From positions 1 through 6,359 of the forward strand of contig CAMWRK010000128.1 of the NCBI GenBank assembly GCA_947176655.1: DNA of 6,359 nucleotides, given 5' to 3'. A program made the position numbers and the translations under genes. The stretch comes from an uncultured Prevotellaceae bacterium. GTDB lineage: Bacteria > Bacteroidota > Bacteroidia > Bacteroidales > Bacteroidaceae. Positions 1 through 5,633 of this stretch are shown here, piece by piece (the first letter of the stretch is position 1; each line of letters starts with the position of its first letter). Under the pieces are notes generated by a model that did no database searches, was not told where the DNA came from, and saw only the letters and a list, made by a program, of their open reading frames with translations.

Positions 1-42
1 GCTTCAAGGGCTGGGGGTTGGAGCTACAAGGGCTGCGGGTTG
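1..42. repeat. 22-bp-period tandem repeat at the left edge
   Basis: Bases 1-20 and 23-42 match at 18 of 20 positions. Both have the form GCTWCAAGGGCTGSGGGTTG and are offset by 22 bp. The first copy begins at the first base of the window, so the array may continue to the left. After base 42 the match stops (TTTTAACA). The repeat lies downstream of the btuG-like stop codon and is not part of a recognisable gene. I see no terminator-like hairpin with a T-tract between it and the stop at 131. Confidence 0.6.
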
Positions 43-130
43 TTTTAACATCCCTAGACACATTCCGTCCGACACCTACGGCACTTCCAGTCCGCCCCAG
101 ACCTTTTGGGAGGCTCTCAGCCGCCCGCCG

Positions 131-1297
131 TCAGTTCCACAGAAAGGCGATGTGGGCAGGGATGTCCCCCGTGCGCTGCTTCCACAGCAGACGGCCCTCG
201 CGCGAGAAGCAGAACAGCGTGCCCGGGTTGACGTGGGTGCGCGCGTCGGTCAGGAGAATCTCGCGCGTCAGCGGATGCACGGCTATGCCGTAGGGCTCCA
301 CGATGGTCTGCTCCGTGCCGTCGGCAATGAAGTTGGAGGTGACAACCTCCTGGCTGCGCGTGTCCACTATGGCATAGTTCACCTCGCGGCGCATGGTGGC
401 GTAGGAAAACGCGCTGCCCACGACGTACAGCGAGTCGCCGCACAGGGTCATGCCGCCCGCCACGACATCCCTGCCCTCAGGCGTGAGCACGCGCCTGGCC
501 ACAGCCTCGCCCCCCGGGTCGGAGATGCAGAACAGGGCACTGGGGTTGCCATAGTAGTCCCCTCGCGAGGAGACCCACAGGCATCCCCGCCCGTCGGCCA
601 GCAGGTGGTGCAGGTTCACGGCCACCGGTATGCGCCGCTCCTCGCGGAAGGTCTCCATGTCCACCACGGAGACGGTGTTCTCGTAGTTGGGCGACATGTA
701 GCCCCCGCTGTTGGCCACGTATATCTTCCCATCCACCACGTCCAGCCCGTCCGGCTGGAAGCCCACGATGCAGGTGTCCAGCTTCTCCAGCGTCGCCGTG
801 TCTATCCTCACCACCAGACCCCTCTGCTCATAGTCGGGCCTGATCTGCACCGGGCCGGCATAGCTCGTGGCATAGGCATAGGGGCCGCGGAAGCACAGGC
901 GGCGGCAGTTAGCCAGGTCCACCTGCCCTATGCGCCGCGCCGTGGCGGCCTCCATCACCTCTATCTTGTTGCTGCAGTTGACCACAGCCCACAGCCTGCC
1001 GCCGTACACGTGCAGGTCGTTGCCCACGTCGCCCAGCAGCTTCACCACCGTAGGGTTGGCACTGCCGTAGACATTGCGCCCGTATGTGCCCGAGGCATAG
1101 TCGTAGAAGTCCAGCGTACACTTGTTGCTGCCCATGTTCCCCTCGTTCAGCAGCCAGAACCCCCGTACGGCATCGGCACGCGCCTCGCCGCCCGTCCCGG
1201 TCTCGGCCGGCCACACCACCACATCGTGGCGGCACGACGAGAGAAGCGGCATGGCAGCCGCCAGCACATGCACAAGAAGACGCACCATGCTTTTCAT
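131..1297 (-). CDS. btuG: BtuG-like surface cobalamin-binding lipoprotein (YncE/DUF5074-type beta-propeller)
   Basis: This is a predicted outer-membrane lipoprotein that captures corrinoids and passes them to the BtuB barrel. From the chosen start it has 388 residues. A lipoprotein signal peptide has basic K2 and R6, a hydrophobic stretch, and a lipobox LSSC ending at Cys22. The rest looks like a repeating propeller. Recognisable stretches are LNEGNMGSN (about 50-58), GDVGND (89-94), YVANSGGY (193-200), WVSSRGDYY (241-249) and GDIPAHIAF near the C-terminus, which I remember as typical of Bacteroides BtuG proteins. The frame is open to an ATG at 1336, but that adds a Met-rich, charged 13 residues. 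The ATG at 1297 gives a normal signal peptide and has AGGA six bases upstream; the adjacent ATG at 1300 is equally possible. The gene starts 65 bp after the btuB-like stop with no visible terminator, so co-transcription is likely. The residues after Cys22 (RHDVVV) are not the acidic run common in exported Bacteroidetes lipoproteins. The family call is firm; cobalamin as ligand is inferred from resemblance and context. Confidence 0.78.
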   Translation of the reverse strand: MKSMVRLLVHVLAAAMPLLSSCRHDVVVWPAETGTGGEARADAVRGFWLLNEGNMGSNKCTLDFYDYASGTYGRNVYGSANPTVVKLLGDVGNDLHVYGGRLWAVVNCSNKIEVMEAATARRIGQVDLANCRRLCFRGPYAYATSYAGPVQIRPDYEQRGLVVRIDTATLEKLDTCIVGFQPDGLDVVDGKIYVANSGGYMSPNYENTVSVVDMETFREERRIPVAVNLHHLLADGRGCLWVSSRGDYYGNPSALFCISDPGGEAVARRVLTPEGRDVVAGGMTLCGDSLYVVGSAFSYATMRREVNYAIVDTRSQEVVTSNFIADGTEQTIVEPYGIAVHPLTREILLTDARTHVNPGTLFCFSREGRLLWKQRTGDIPAHIAFLWN

Positions 1298-1362
1298 CAT
1301 CCTTCCTTTATTCATTCCATCCATCATTCTCATCATTTCCTTCTCCCCCCTCTCCTTTCCTC

Positions 1363-3450
1363 TCAGAACTCCACCCTAAGGACACCGTTCCAGTTGCGCC
1401 CCGGCATGGGATAGTTGCTTATGACCTCGTACTGCTGGTCAAAGACATTGTTGCACTCCACGGCCATGGTCACGGCACCCCTCCACCACCTCCTCCTCAC
1501 AGGCAGGCGGTACGTGGCCGAGATGTCGTGCGTGTACCACGGCTGCTCGTAGTTCTCCCGTATGTTTGCACTCGTATGGTATCTCTCCCCCACATAGATG
1601 AAGGAATAGTTGACCCCCACGTTCCTCCACACCAGACTGCCGGCCACACTGCCGCTGTGACGCGGGATGTAGGCTATCTGCCCGCCGTATGTGCCACAGT
1701 ACGCATCATCGTCCGAGGGATCCGTCCTGTCCGCCGCCCGCTGCCACGTATAGTTCAGACACAGCACCAGCCCCCAGTCCCTGCGCCACCGCATGGATGC
1801 CTCTGCCACAGCCTCCACCCCGGCAATGTGCACCCTCCCCACGTTCATCATCATCCAGCGGTACTGGCCCGACCCCTTGGGAATGGCCACGATCTTGTTG
1901 TCCACCGCGCAGAAATAGGCATCGCCCTTCAGCTCCACATGCCCGAGAAAGGCGCCGCTGCGGTCACGGGAATACATGAACCCGACGTTCCACTGCCTCG
2001 TACTCTCGGGCTGGAGCAAGGCATTGCCCACCTCCGTATAGTAAAGATCGTTGAACGTGGGCAGGCGGAAGATGCCCTTGTAGAAAGCCCTCAGCGACAG
2101 GTCCGGACAATCCTCCACAGGCCGGTACGACAGATACAGTGCCGGCGTCCAGCGGCTTGTCACCCCTGCCGACGCCACACCCGCTCGCGCCCTGTCCCAC
2201 ACATTAGTGCCGAGAAGCGAAGCCATGACCCTGAGACGCCGCCACTCGTAATGCGAGGCCACGGCCAGCAGCAGCGTATGCCTTTGCGGACGGGCGAAAT
2301 TGGCAAGCGAGGCATCCAGCGCATTGTACTGATAGTCCGCCGCCACGTTCACCTCCCACCCCTGCAGCAACTCCACGCAGTGCGCCGTGCTCAGGTACAG
2401 CTCCCTCTGCCTGAACCTGTTGTCCAGATACATCAGCGTGGTGTCCGGATTGAGATAACGCATACGGTCATCGGCATACTTGCCGCTGAGGCTGAACCTG
2501 TAACGTTCGGAGACATGCCTGGTCCACCGGCTCTGCACAAAGAAGTTCCTGTCCCACTGCCGCTGAGCATGCTTCCAGACATTGTTGACGATGGCCCCCG
2601 GAATGCCGCGCTCCGAATCATAACAATACACCTTCGCATCCCATGTACCGTCATCGGTATTGCCGAAGACCGACGCCTCGACACGGCAGCTGCGCAGGTC
2701 ACCGTTCTGCCTGACGGCCGTAGTGTCCCACGCCACCGCACCCGAAGGCAGAATGCGGCGGTAGCGGAACCTGTACCTGCCCGATGCACCCGTGTAGTCT
2801 GCACTCACACTGCTTGTCACCCTCCTGCTCCACCGCTGCTCCCACGTCAGCGAAGGATTTATCCTGCCGAAGCTGCCCCCTCTGAGCGTCGCCCTCAGAT
2901 TGCGCCTCCGTCCCTCGGCAAAGGCAGGCCGTCTGGTACGGATATACACCGAACCGGACGTACCATAGTCGCGTGCAGCCTGGAATATCTCAGCCTTCTG
3001 CCCGTTATACAGCACTATCTCCTCCACATTGTCCAGCGAGAAGCGCCCCAAGTCCACCAGCCCGTTCTGCGCATTGCCCAGCTGTATGCCGTCGTAGAAT
3101 ACGCCCATGTGGTTGGTACCCATGCTGCGTATGTCCACAGTCTTCAGACCGCCCACACCGCCGTAATCCTTTATCTGCACCCCGCTGAAGTACCGCATGG
3201 CATCCGCCACGGAAAAGGAAGACAACGCCTCAAGCCTCCTGCCCCTGAGACGCTGGCTCGGCACAATCTCCTCGCGCCGGCGCCCGTAGACAGTCACCTC
3301 CCCAAGTCCCGTGGTACTGTCCAGGACATCCGCCACACGGACAGGGACACTGTCCAAGGCATCCGCAACACAAACAGAATCCCTCCTCTGCGCAAATGTC
3401 AGAAGAGGGAACAGGATACAGAGTACGGTAAGGATACCCCTGCAATTCAT
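1363..3450 (-). CDS. btuB: BtuB-like TonB-dependent outer-membrane receptor
   Basis: This is a 695-residue TonB-dependent transporter, probably importing cobalamin or related corrinoids across the outer membrane. Residues 1-20 are a signal peptide cleaved near TFA|Q. A short linker leads to a TonB-box-like EVTVYG (51-56). The plug domain runs from about 60 to 175 and includes FSVADAMRYFSGVQIKDYGG, a conserved VDIRSMG (105-111) and FYDGIQLG (118-125). The rest is barrel, ending in Phe (RVEF) as outer-membrane barrels usually do. The long N-terminal carboxypeptidase-like domain of SusC-type receptors is absent, which fits the short BtuB class. The start ATG overlaps the stop of the upstream small gene in ATGA, implying translational coupling. 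The BtuG-like lipoprotein gene follows directly. I see no B12 riboswitch upstream. The linker contains an 11-residue imperfect duplication. The receptor family is certain; the substrate is inferred from the BtuG-like partner and plug similarity, and haem or another chelate is not excluded. Confidence 0.82.
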   Translation of the reverse strand: MNCRGILTVLCILFPLLTFAQRRDSVCVADALDSVPVRVADVLDSTTGLGEVTVYGRRREEIVPSQRLRGRRLEALSSFSVADAMRYFSGVQIKDYGGVGGLKTVDIRSMGTNHMGVFYDGIQLGNAQNGLVDLGRFSLDNVEEIVLYNGQKAEIFQAARDYGTSGSVYIRTRRPAFAEGRRRNLRATLRGGSFGRINPSLTWEQRWSRRVTSSVSADYTGASGRYRFRYRRILPSGAVAWDTTAVRQNGDLRSCRVEASVFGNTDDGTWDAKVYCYDSERGIPGAIVNNVWKHAQRQWDRNFFVQSRWTRHVSERYRFSLSGKYADDRMRYLNPDTTLMYLDNRFRQRELYLSTAHCVELLQGWEVNVAADYQYNALDASLANFARPQRHTLLLAVASHYEWRRLRVMASLLGTNVWDRARAGVASAGVTSRWTPALYLSYRPVEDCPDLSLRAFYKGIFRLPTFNDLYYTEVGNALLQPESTRQWNVGFMYSRDRSGAFLGHVELKGDAYFCAVDNKIVAIPKGSGQYRWMMMNVGRVHIAGVEAVAEASMRWRRDWGLVLCLNYTWQRAADRTDPSDDDAYCGTYGGQIAYIPRHSGSVAGSLVWRNVGVNYSFIYVGERYHTSANIRENYEQPWYTHDISATYRLPVRRRWWRGAVTMAVECNNVFDQQYEVISNYPMPGRNWNGVLRVEF
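3316..3381 (-). repeat. 33-bp imperfect tandem duplication in the receptor linker
   Basis: Bases 3316-3348 and 3349-3381 match at about 25 of 33 positions. In the protein this gives residues 24-34 (DSVCVADALDS) followed by 35-45 (VPVRVADVLDS), with 7 of 11 identical. It sits between the signal peptide and the TonB-box-like EVTVYG, in a part of the protein expected to be flexible. Confidence 0.6.
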
Positions 3451-3656
3451 TTCTTGTGGCGATTGGCTCTCTGACGGCGGATATCAGCCTTCTTACAGGC
3501 CGCTCCGCTGCCATGGGCACCGGTTATGTACTGTTTCTTCTTTGCCTTGGTCTTCACCTTGTTCTGCTCACGAACCCCTCCATCCCTCCGGGAACCACCC
3601 CTGAAAGTGATGCCACCGCCGGTTATCACTGCGTCTATATCGTCTCCGCCGTACAT
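3447..3656 (-). CDS. Small basic protein of unknown function, coupled to btuB
   Basis: I do not recognise this 69-residue protein. It has no signal peptide and no membrane segment. It is rich in Lys and Arg (about 18) with only about six acidic residues. Gly is common in the first 27 residues, and the C-terminal half is strongly basic (KTKAKKKQ near 35-42, and a tail ending RRQRANRHKK). There is one Cys. This composition would suit nucleic-acid or ribosome binding, but that is a guess. A TAG lies two codons before the ATG, so the start cannot be further upstream. The stop overlaps the receptor start as ATGA. The gene begins 32 bp after the formyltransferase stop, and no promoter is visible between them. 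Codon use (AAG over AAA, frequent ATA and GGC) resembles the neighbours. The alternative is a non-coding leader that happens to be open, so homologue conservation is decisive. Confidence 0.5.
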   Translation of the reverse strand: MYGGDDIDAVITGGGITFRGGSRRDGGVREQNKVKTKAKKKQYITGAHGSGAACKKADIRRQRANRHKK

Positions 3657-3661
3657 AATCT

Positions 3662-3705
3662 ATATATTAATGGTGGAACAGCCATATATTAATGGTGGAA
3701 CAGTC
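3662..3705. repeat. 22-bp tandem duplication across the formyltransferase stop codon
   Basis: Bases 3662-3681 and 3684-3703 are identical over 20 bp, with a period of 22. On the minus strand each copy reads CTGTTCCACCATTAATATAT. The copy nearer the gene encodes the last four codons (Leu-Phe-His-His) and the TAA. The second copy lies just downstream, untranslated, in the gap before the small gene. Perfect identity suggests a recent slippage event or selection on the sequence. Confidence 0.85.
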
Positions 3706-4870
3706 GTACACCGGTGAACGCCATGGCTATGCCATACTTGTCGCACGTATCGATGACATGGTCATCGCGCACGCTGCCGCCGGCCTGAGCCACGTACTGC
3801 ACGCCGCTCTTGCGGGCACGCTCTATATTGTCGCCGAAGGGGAAGAAAGCATCGCTGCCCAGACACACACCGGTGTTCTGAGCCAGCCATTCCCGTATCT
3901 CCTGCCCGGACAAAGGCTCGGGACGTTCCGTAAAGAACTTCTGCCACTCGCCCTCGCGCAACACGTCATCATGCTCCGGACCTATGTATATGTCTATGGT
4001 ATTGTCCCTGTCCGCACGACGTATGCCCGGCACGAACGGCAGACCCATTACCTTCGGGTGCTGCCGCAGCCACCAGATGTCAGCCTTGTTTCCGGCCAGA
4101 CGCGTACAGTGTATGCGGCTCTGCTGCCCGGCACCTATGCCTATGGCCTGCCCGTCCTTCACATAGCACACGCTGTTGCTCTGCGTATACTTCAGGGTTA
4201 TCAGGGCGATTACAAGGTCGCGGCGCGCTTCGTCGGTAAAGGTCTTGTTGCGCGTAGGCACGTTCCCGAACAAGGCCGGGTCGGCCAGGTCTATCTCGTT
4301 TCTGCCCTGTTCAAAGGTGATGCCGAAACACTGCTTGCGCTCGATCGGAGCGGGACGGTAATCGGGATCCATCTGTATGACGTTGTACGTCCCCTTGCGC
4401 TTGGACTTCAGTACCTCCAGAGCCTCCGGGGTATAGCCGGGTGCTATGACACCGTCGCTCACCTCGCGGTTTATGAGCCGCGCCGTGGATTCGTCGCAGA
4501 CATCGCTCAACGCGATGAAATCGCCGTAGGAACTCATGCGGTCGGCACCGCGTGCACGGGCATAGGCCGAGGCTATGGGCGTGAGAGGCAACGGGGCATC
4601 GTCAACGAAATACACCTTCTTCAGGGTGTCGCTCAAGGGCAGTCCTACAGCAGCACCGGCAGGACTGACGTGTTTGAAACTGGCAGCGGCAGGCAACCCC
4701 GTGGCAGCCTTAAGTTCGCGCACCAGCTGCCATGAGTTGAATGCATCCAGGAAATTGATGTATCCGGGACGACCGTTCAGTACCTGTATGGGCAGTTCTC
4801 CCTCTTCCATAAAGATTCTGGAAGGTTTCTGGTTGGGGTTGCAACCATACTTCAATTCGAGTTCCTTCAT
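3689..4870 (-). CDS. Stand-alone AICAR formyltransferase (phosphoribosylaminoimidazolecarboxamide formyltransferase)
   Basis: This enzyme transfers a formyl group from 10-formyl-tetrahydrofolate to AICAR, giving FAICAR, the penultimate step of de novo purine synthesis in the cytoplasm. The 393 residues cover only the transformylase half of PurH. The N-terminal IMP cyclohydrolase domain of the bifunctional enzyme is missing. The protein starts directly with MKELELKYGCNPNQKPSRIF. The catalytic Lys-His pair is intact in SFKH (K66, H67). Other conserved stretches are RMSSYGDF (111-118), SDGVIAPGY (138-146), KYTQSNSV (227-234), GIGAGQQSR (244-252), SDAFFPFGD (339-347) and QAGGSVRDDH (362-371). The protein ends RLFHH, as the animal bifunctional enzyme does. 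The length is normal for the single-domain form, which I know from Bacteroidales. A cyclohydrolase would have to be encoded elsewhere. The gene lies 86 bp beyond the tmRNA terminator side, and I see no convincing promoter of its own. Downstream lie the small gene and the B12-type receptor genes. Confidence 0.93.
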   Translation of the reverse strand: MKELELKYGCNPNQKPSRIFMEEGELPIQVLNGRPGYINFLDAFNSWQLVRELKAATGLPAAASFKHVSPAGAAVGLPLSDTLKKVYFVDDAPLPLTPIASAYARARGADRMSSYGDFIALSDVCDESTARLINREVSDGVIAPGYTPEALEVLKSKRKGTYNVIQMDPDYRPAPIERKQCFGITFEQGRNEIDLADPALFGNVPTRNKTFTDEARRDLVIALITLKYTQSNSVCYVKDGQAIGIGAGQQSRIHCTRLAGNKADIWWLRQHPKVMGLPFVPGIRRADRDNTIDIYIGPEHDDVLREGEWQKFFTERPEPLSGQEIREWLAQNTGVCLGSDAFFPFGDNIERARKSGVQYVAQAGGSVRDDHVIDTCDKYGIAMAFTGVRLFHH

Positions 4871-4910
4871 ATTGTTATCGCTTTATTTGGTCATTCTTCT
4901 TCTCAATACA

Positions 4911-4945
4911 AATAGCCACTCCCTTTCGGCGAAGGAATGGCTATT
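4911..4945 (-). terminator. Probable intrinsic terminator of ssrA
   Basis: Eleven bases after the tmRNA 3' end, on the minus strand, AATAGCCA (4945-4938) pairs perfectly with TGGCTATT (4918-4911). The stem continues through about six more pairs, including G-T wobbles, to a small loop around CGCCGAA. The following bases (TGTATTG) are only moderately T-rich, so some read-through into the formyltransferase gene is possible. Confidence 0.7.
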
Positions 4946-4955
4946 ATGGATTCTG

Positions 4956-5360
4956 TGGAGCTGGAGGGGATTGAACCCTCGTCCAAACAGGGACACCCCA
5001 TGCTTTCTACACGCTTATTCCGGACTTGGGTTGTAGGGAAGCGACAAGACCCGGACCACCAATCGCAACCTTAGCATCTGAGTGTTTCGCCGCGGAGCAG
5101 ATGCGTCCTCCGGGACTATCCCCGATTTGCTGTGCCACTGAATCTGAGAGCTTCGGGGCGGGTCAGCCTCAGAGTGACATCCCGTCTCAGCACCTGGTGC
5201 AGAGATTAAGCCGGTAACCTACTGTACTTCGGTTAGGCAGCGAGAGCGTAGTTGTTTTCGCCAGATAAATTGTTGAAGGTCTTGTATTATAGAGAGCGGC
5301 CAACAACTCTCTGCGTGCTTACATGACATCTCATCCTGCTGTCAAATCCATGTCAGCCCC
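4956..5360 (-). ncRNA. ssrA: Transfer-messenger RNA (tmRNA)
   Basis: This RNA rescues stalled ribosomes by acting first as a tRNA and then as a short mRNA that adds a degradation tag. The 5' end GGGGCUG (5360-5354) pairs with CAGCUCC (4963-4957) to form the acceptor stem, with one G-U pair. The discriminator A is at 4956. The T arm is at 4980-4964 (GAGGG, loop TTCAATC, CCCTC). Between the ends lies the tag reading frame, followed by pseudoknot-rich sequence. The total of about 405 nt is normal for a one-piece tmRNA. The genome reads CAG after the discriminator, so CCA is not encoded and must be added after transcription. A TAnnTTTG promoter box lies 15 bases upstream and a hairpin terminator downstream, so it looks like an independent unit. 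Confidence 0.96.
5233..5262 (-). other. ssrA: tmRNA tag reading frame (GENNYALAA)
   Basis: Inside the tmRNA, nine codons starting with the resume codon GGC encode GENNYALAA and end with TAA. The ALAA end is the usual protease-recognition tail. A Gly resume codon and a short GE..NYALAA tag are what I remember for Bacteroidales tmRNAs. Confidence 0.92.
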
Positions 5361-5373
5361 AATGTCAATGCGG

Positions 5374-5399
5374 TGCAAAGGTAAGAATATTTAAGCAAA
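5374..5399 (-). promoter_or_regulatory. Putative ssrA promoter, Bacteroidetes type
   Basis: On the minus strand TACCTTTG (5383-5376) matches the Bacteroides -7 box TAnnTTTG exactly, 15 bases before the mature tmRNA 5' end. That leaves room for a short leader removed by RNase P. A TTTG lies upstream at 5399-5396, but the spacing of 12 bases is shorter than I expect for a -33 element, so the -7 box carries most of the weight. Confidence 0.65.
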
Positions 5400-5424
5400 G
5401 GCAGAAGCAATGAGCATTTTTTTG

Positions 5425-5480
5425 TCACGCTAATCAACAAAAAGCGGCAGAATCGTATGGATAACACCTGCGTAGCGTGA
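5425..5480. repeat. 8-bp perfect inverted repeat between the divergent promoters
   Basis: TCACGCTA (5425-5432) and TAGCGTGA (5473-5480) are exact reverse complements, 40 bp apart. Just inside, CGGCAG (5445-5450) and CTGCG (5468-5472) can pair with one bulge. The repeat lies upstream of both promoters, so it should be in neither transcript. It could be a DNA-binding site or chance. Confidence 0.35.
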
Positions 5481-5527
5481 TGCCGGTTGCCACATTTCGA
5501 GAAAGATTATTCGGTACAATATAGCTT

Positions 5528-5554
5528 TTTGCCTAAATATTCCTTACCTTTACA
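5528..5554 (+). promoter_or_regulatory. Putative promoter of the export gene, Bacteroidetes type
   Basis: TACCTTTA (5545-5552) matches the -7 box TAnnTTTG except for the last base. TTTG lies at 5528-5531. The block from 5528 to 5554 nearly repeats the ssrA promoter region, with two substitutions and one extra C. The implied leader before the ATG at 5630 is about 70 nt. Confidence 0.5.
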
Positions 5555-5600
5555 ACCGCTAATGCAATATTTCCGCCACAACAGTCGTTTTTACTACAGT

Positions 5601-5633
5601 ATGTATAATTGTTCTGACTACAAAAACACATGA
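5601..5633 (+). other. Possible 10-codon leader reading frame before the export gene
   Basis: ATG at 5601 opens a frame encoding MYNCSDYKNT that ends in TGA at 5631-5633, overlapping the export gene ATG at 5630 as ATGA. It lies downstream of the putative promoter, so it would be in the mRNA. It is short enough to occur by chance. Confidence 0.2.

Noticed and set aside
152..1414. A 420-codon open frame on the plus strand
   Set aside because: It is antisense to the BtuG-like gene, with low-complexity His/Val/Ala composition and no recognisable domain.
1084..3474. A 796-codon open frame on the plus strand
   Set aside because: It lies opposite the BtuB-like receptor gene, is rich in Pro, His and Arg with no domain pattern, and is explained by GC-rich codon bias of the true gene.
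3451..3660. A cobalamin riboswitch upstream of the receptor
   Set aside because: Scanning the minus strand by eye gave no B12 box or conserved core. A covariance search is needed to be certain.
3456..3692. A 78-codon plus-strand frame with a hydrophobic, membrane-like stretch, antisense to the small basic gene
   Set aside because: Leu and Phe codons are the expected mirror of Lys codons on the other strand. The minus frame has the ATGA coupling and fits the operon direction, so it is the better candidate.
3692..4735. A 347-codon open frame on the plus strand
   Set aside because: It is antisense to the clear AICAR formyltransferase, whose catalytic and structural motifs are intact.
5374..5554. 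The two similar promoter blocks as inverted repeats of a phase-variable invertible segment, as in Bacteroides capsule loci
   Set aside because: The promoters lie within the repeats and already point outward, so inverting the middle would not switch either gene. No recombinase gene is visible.
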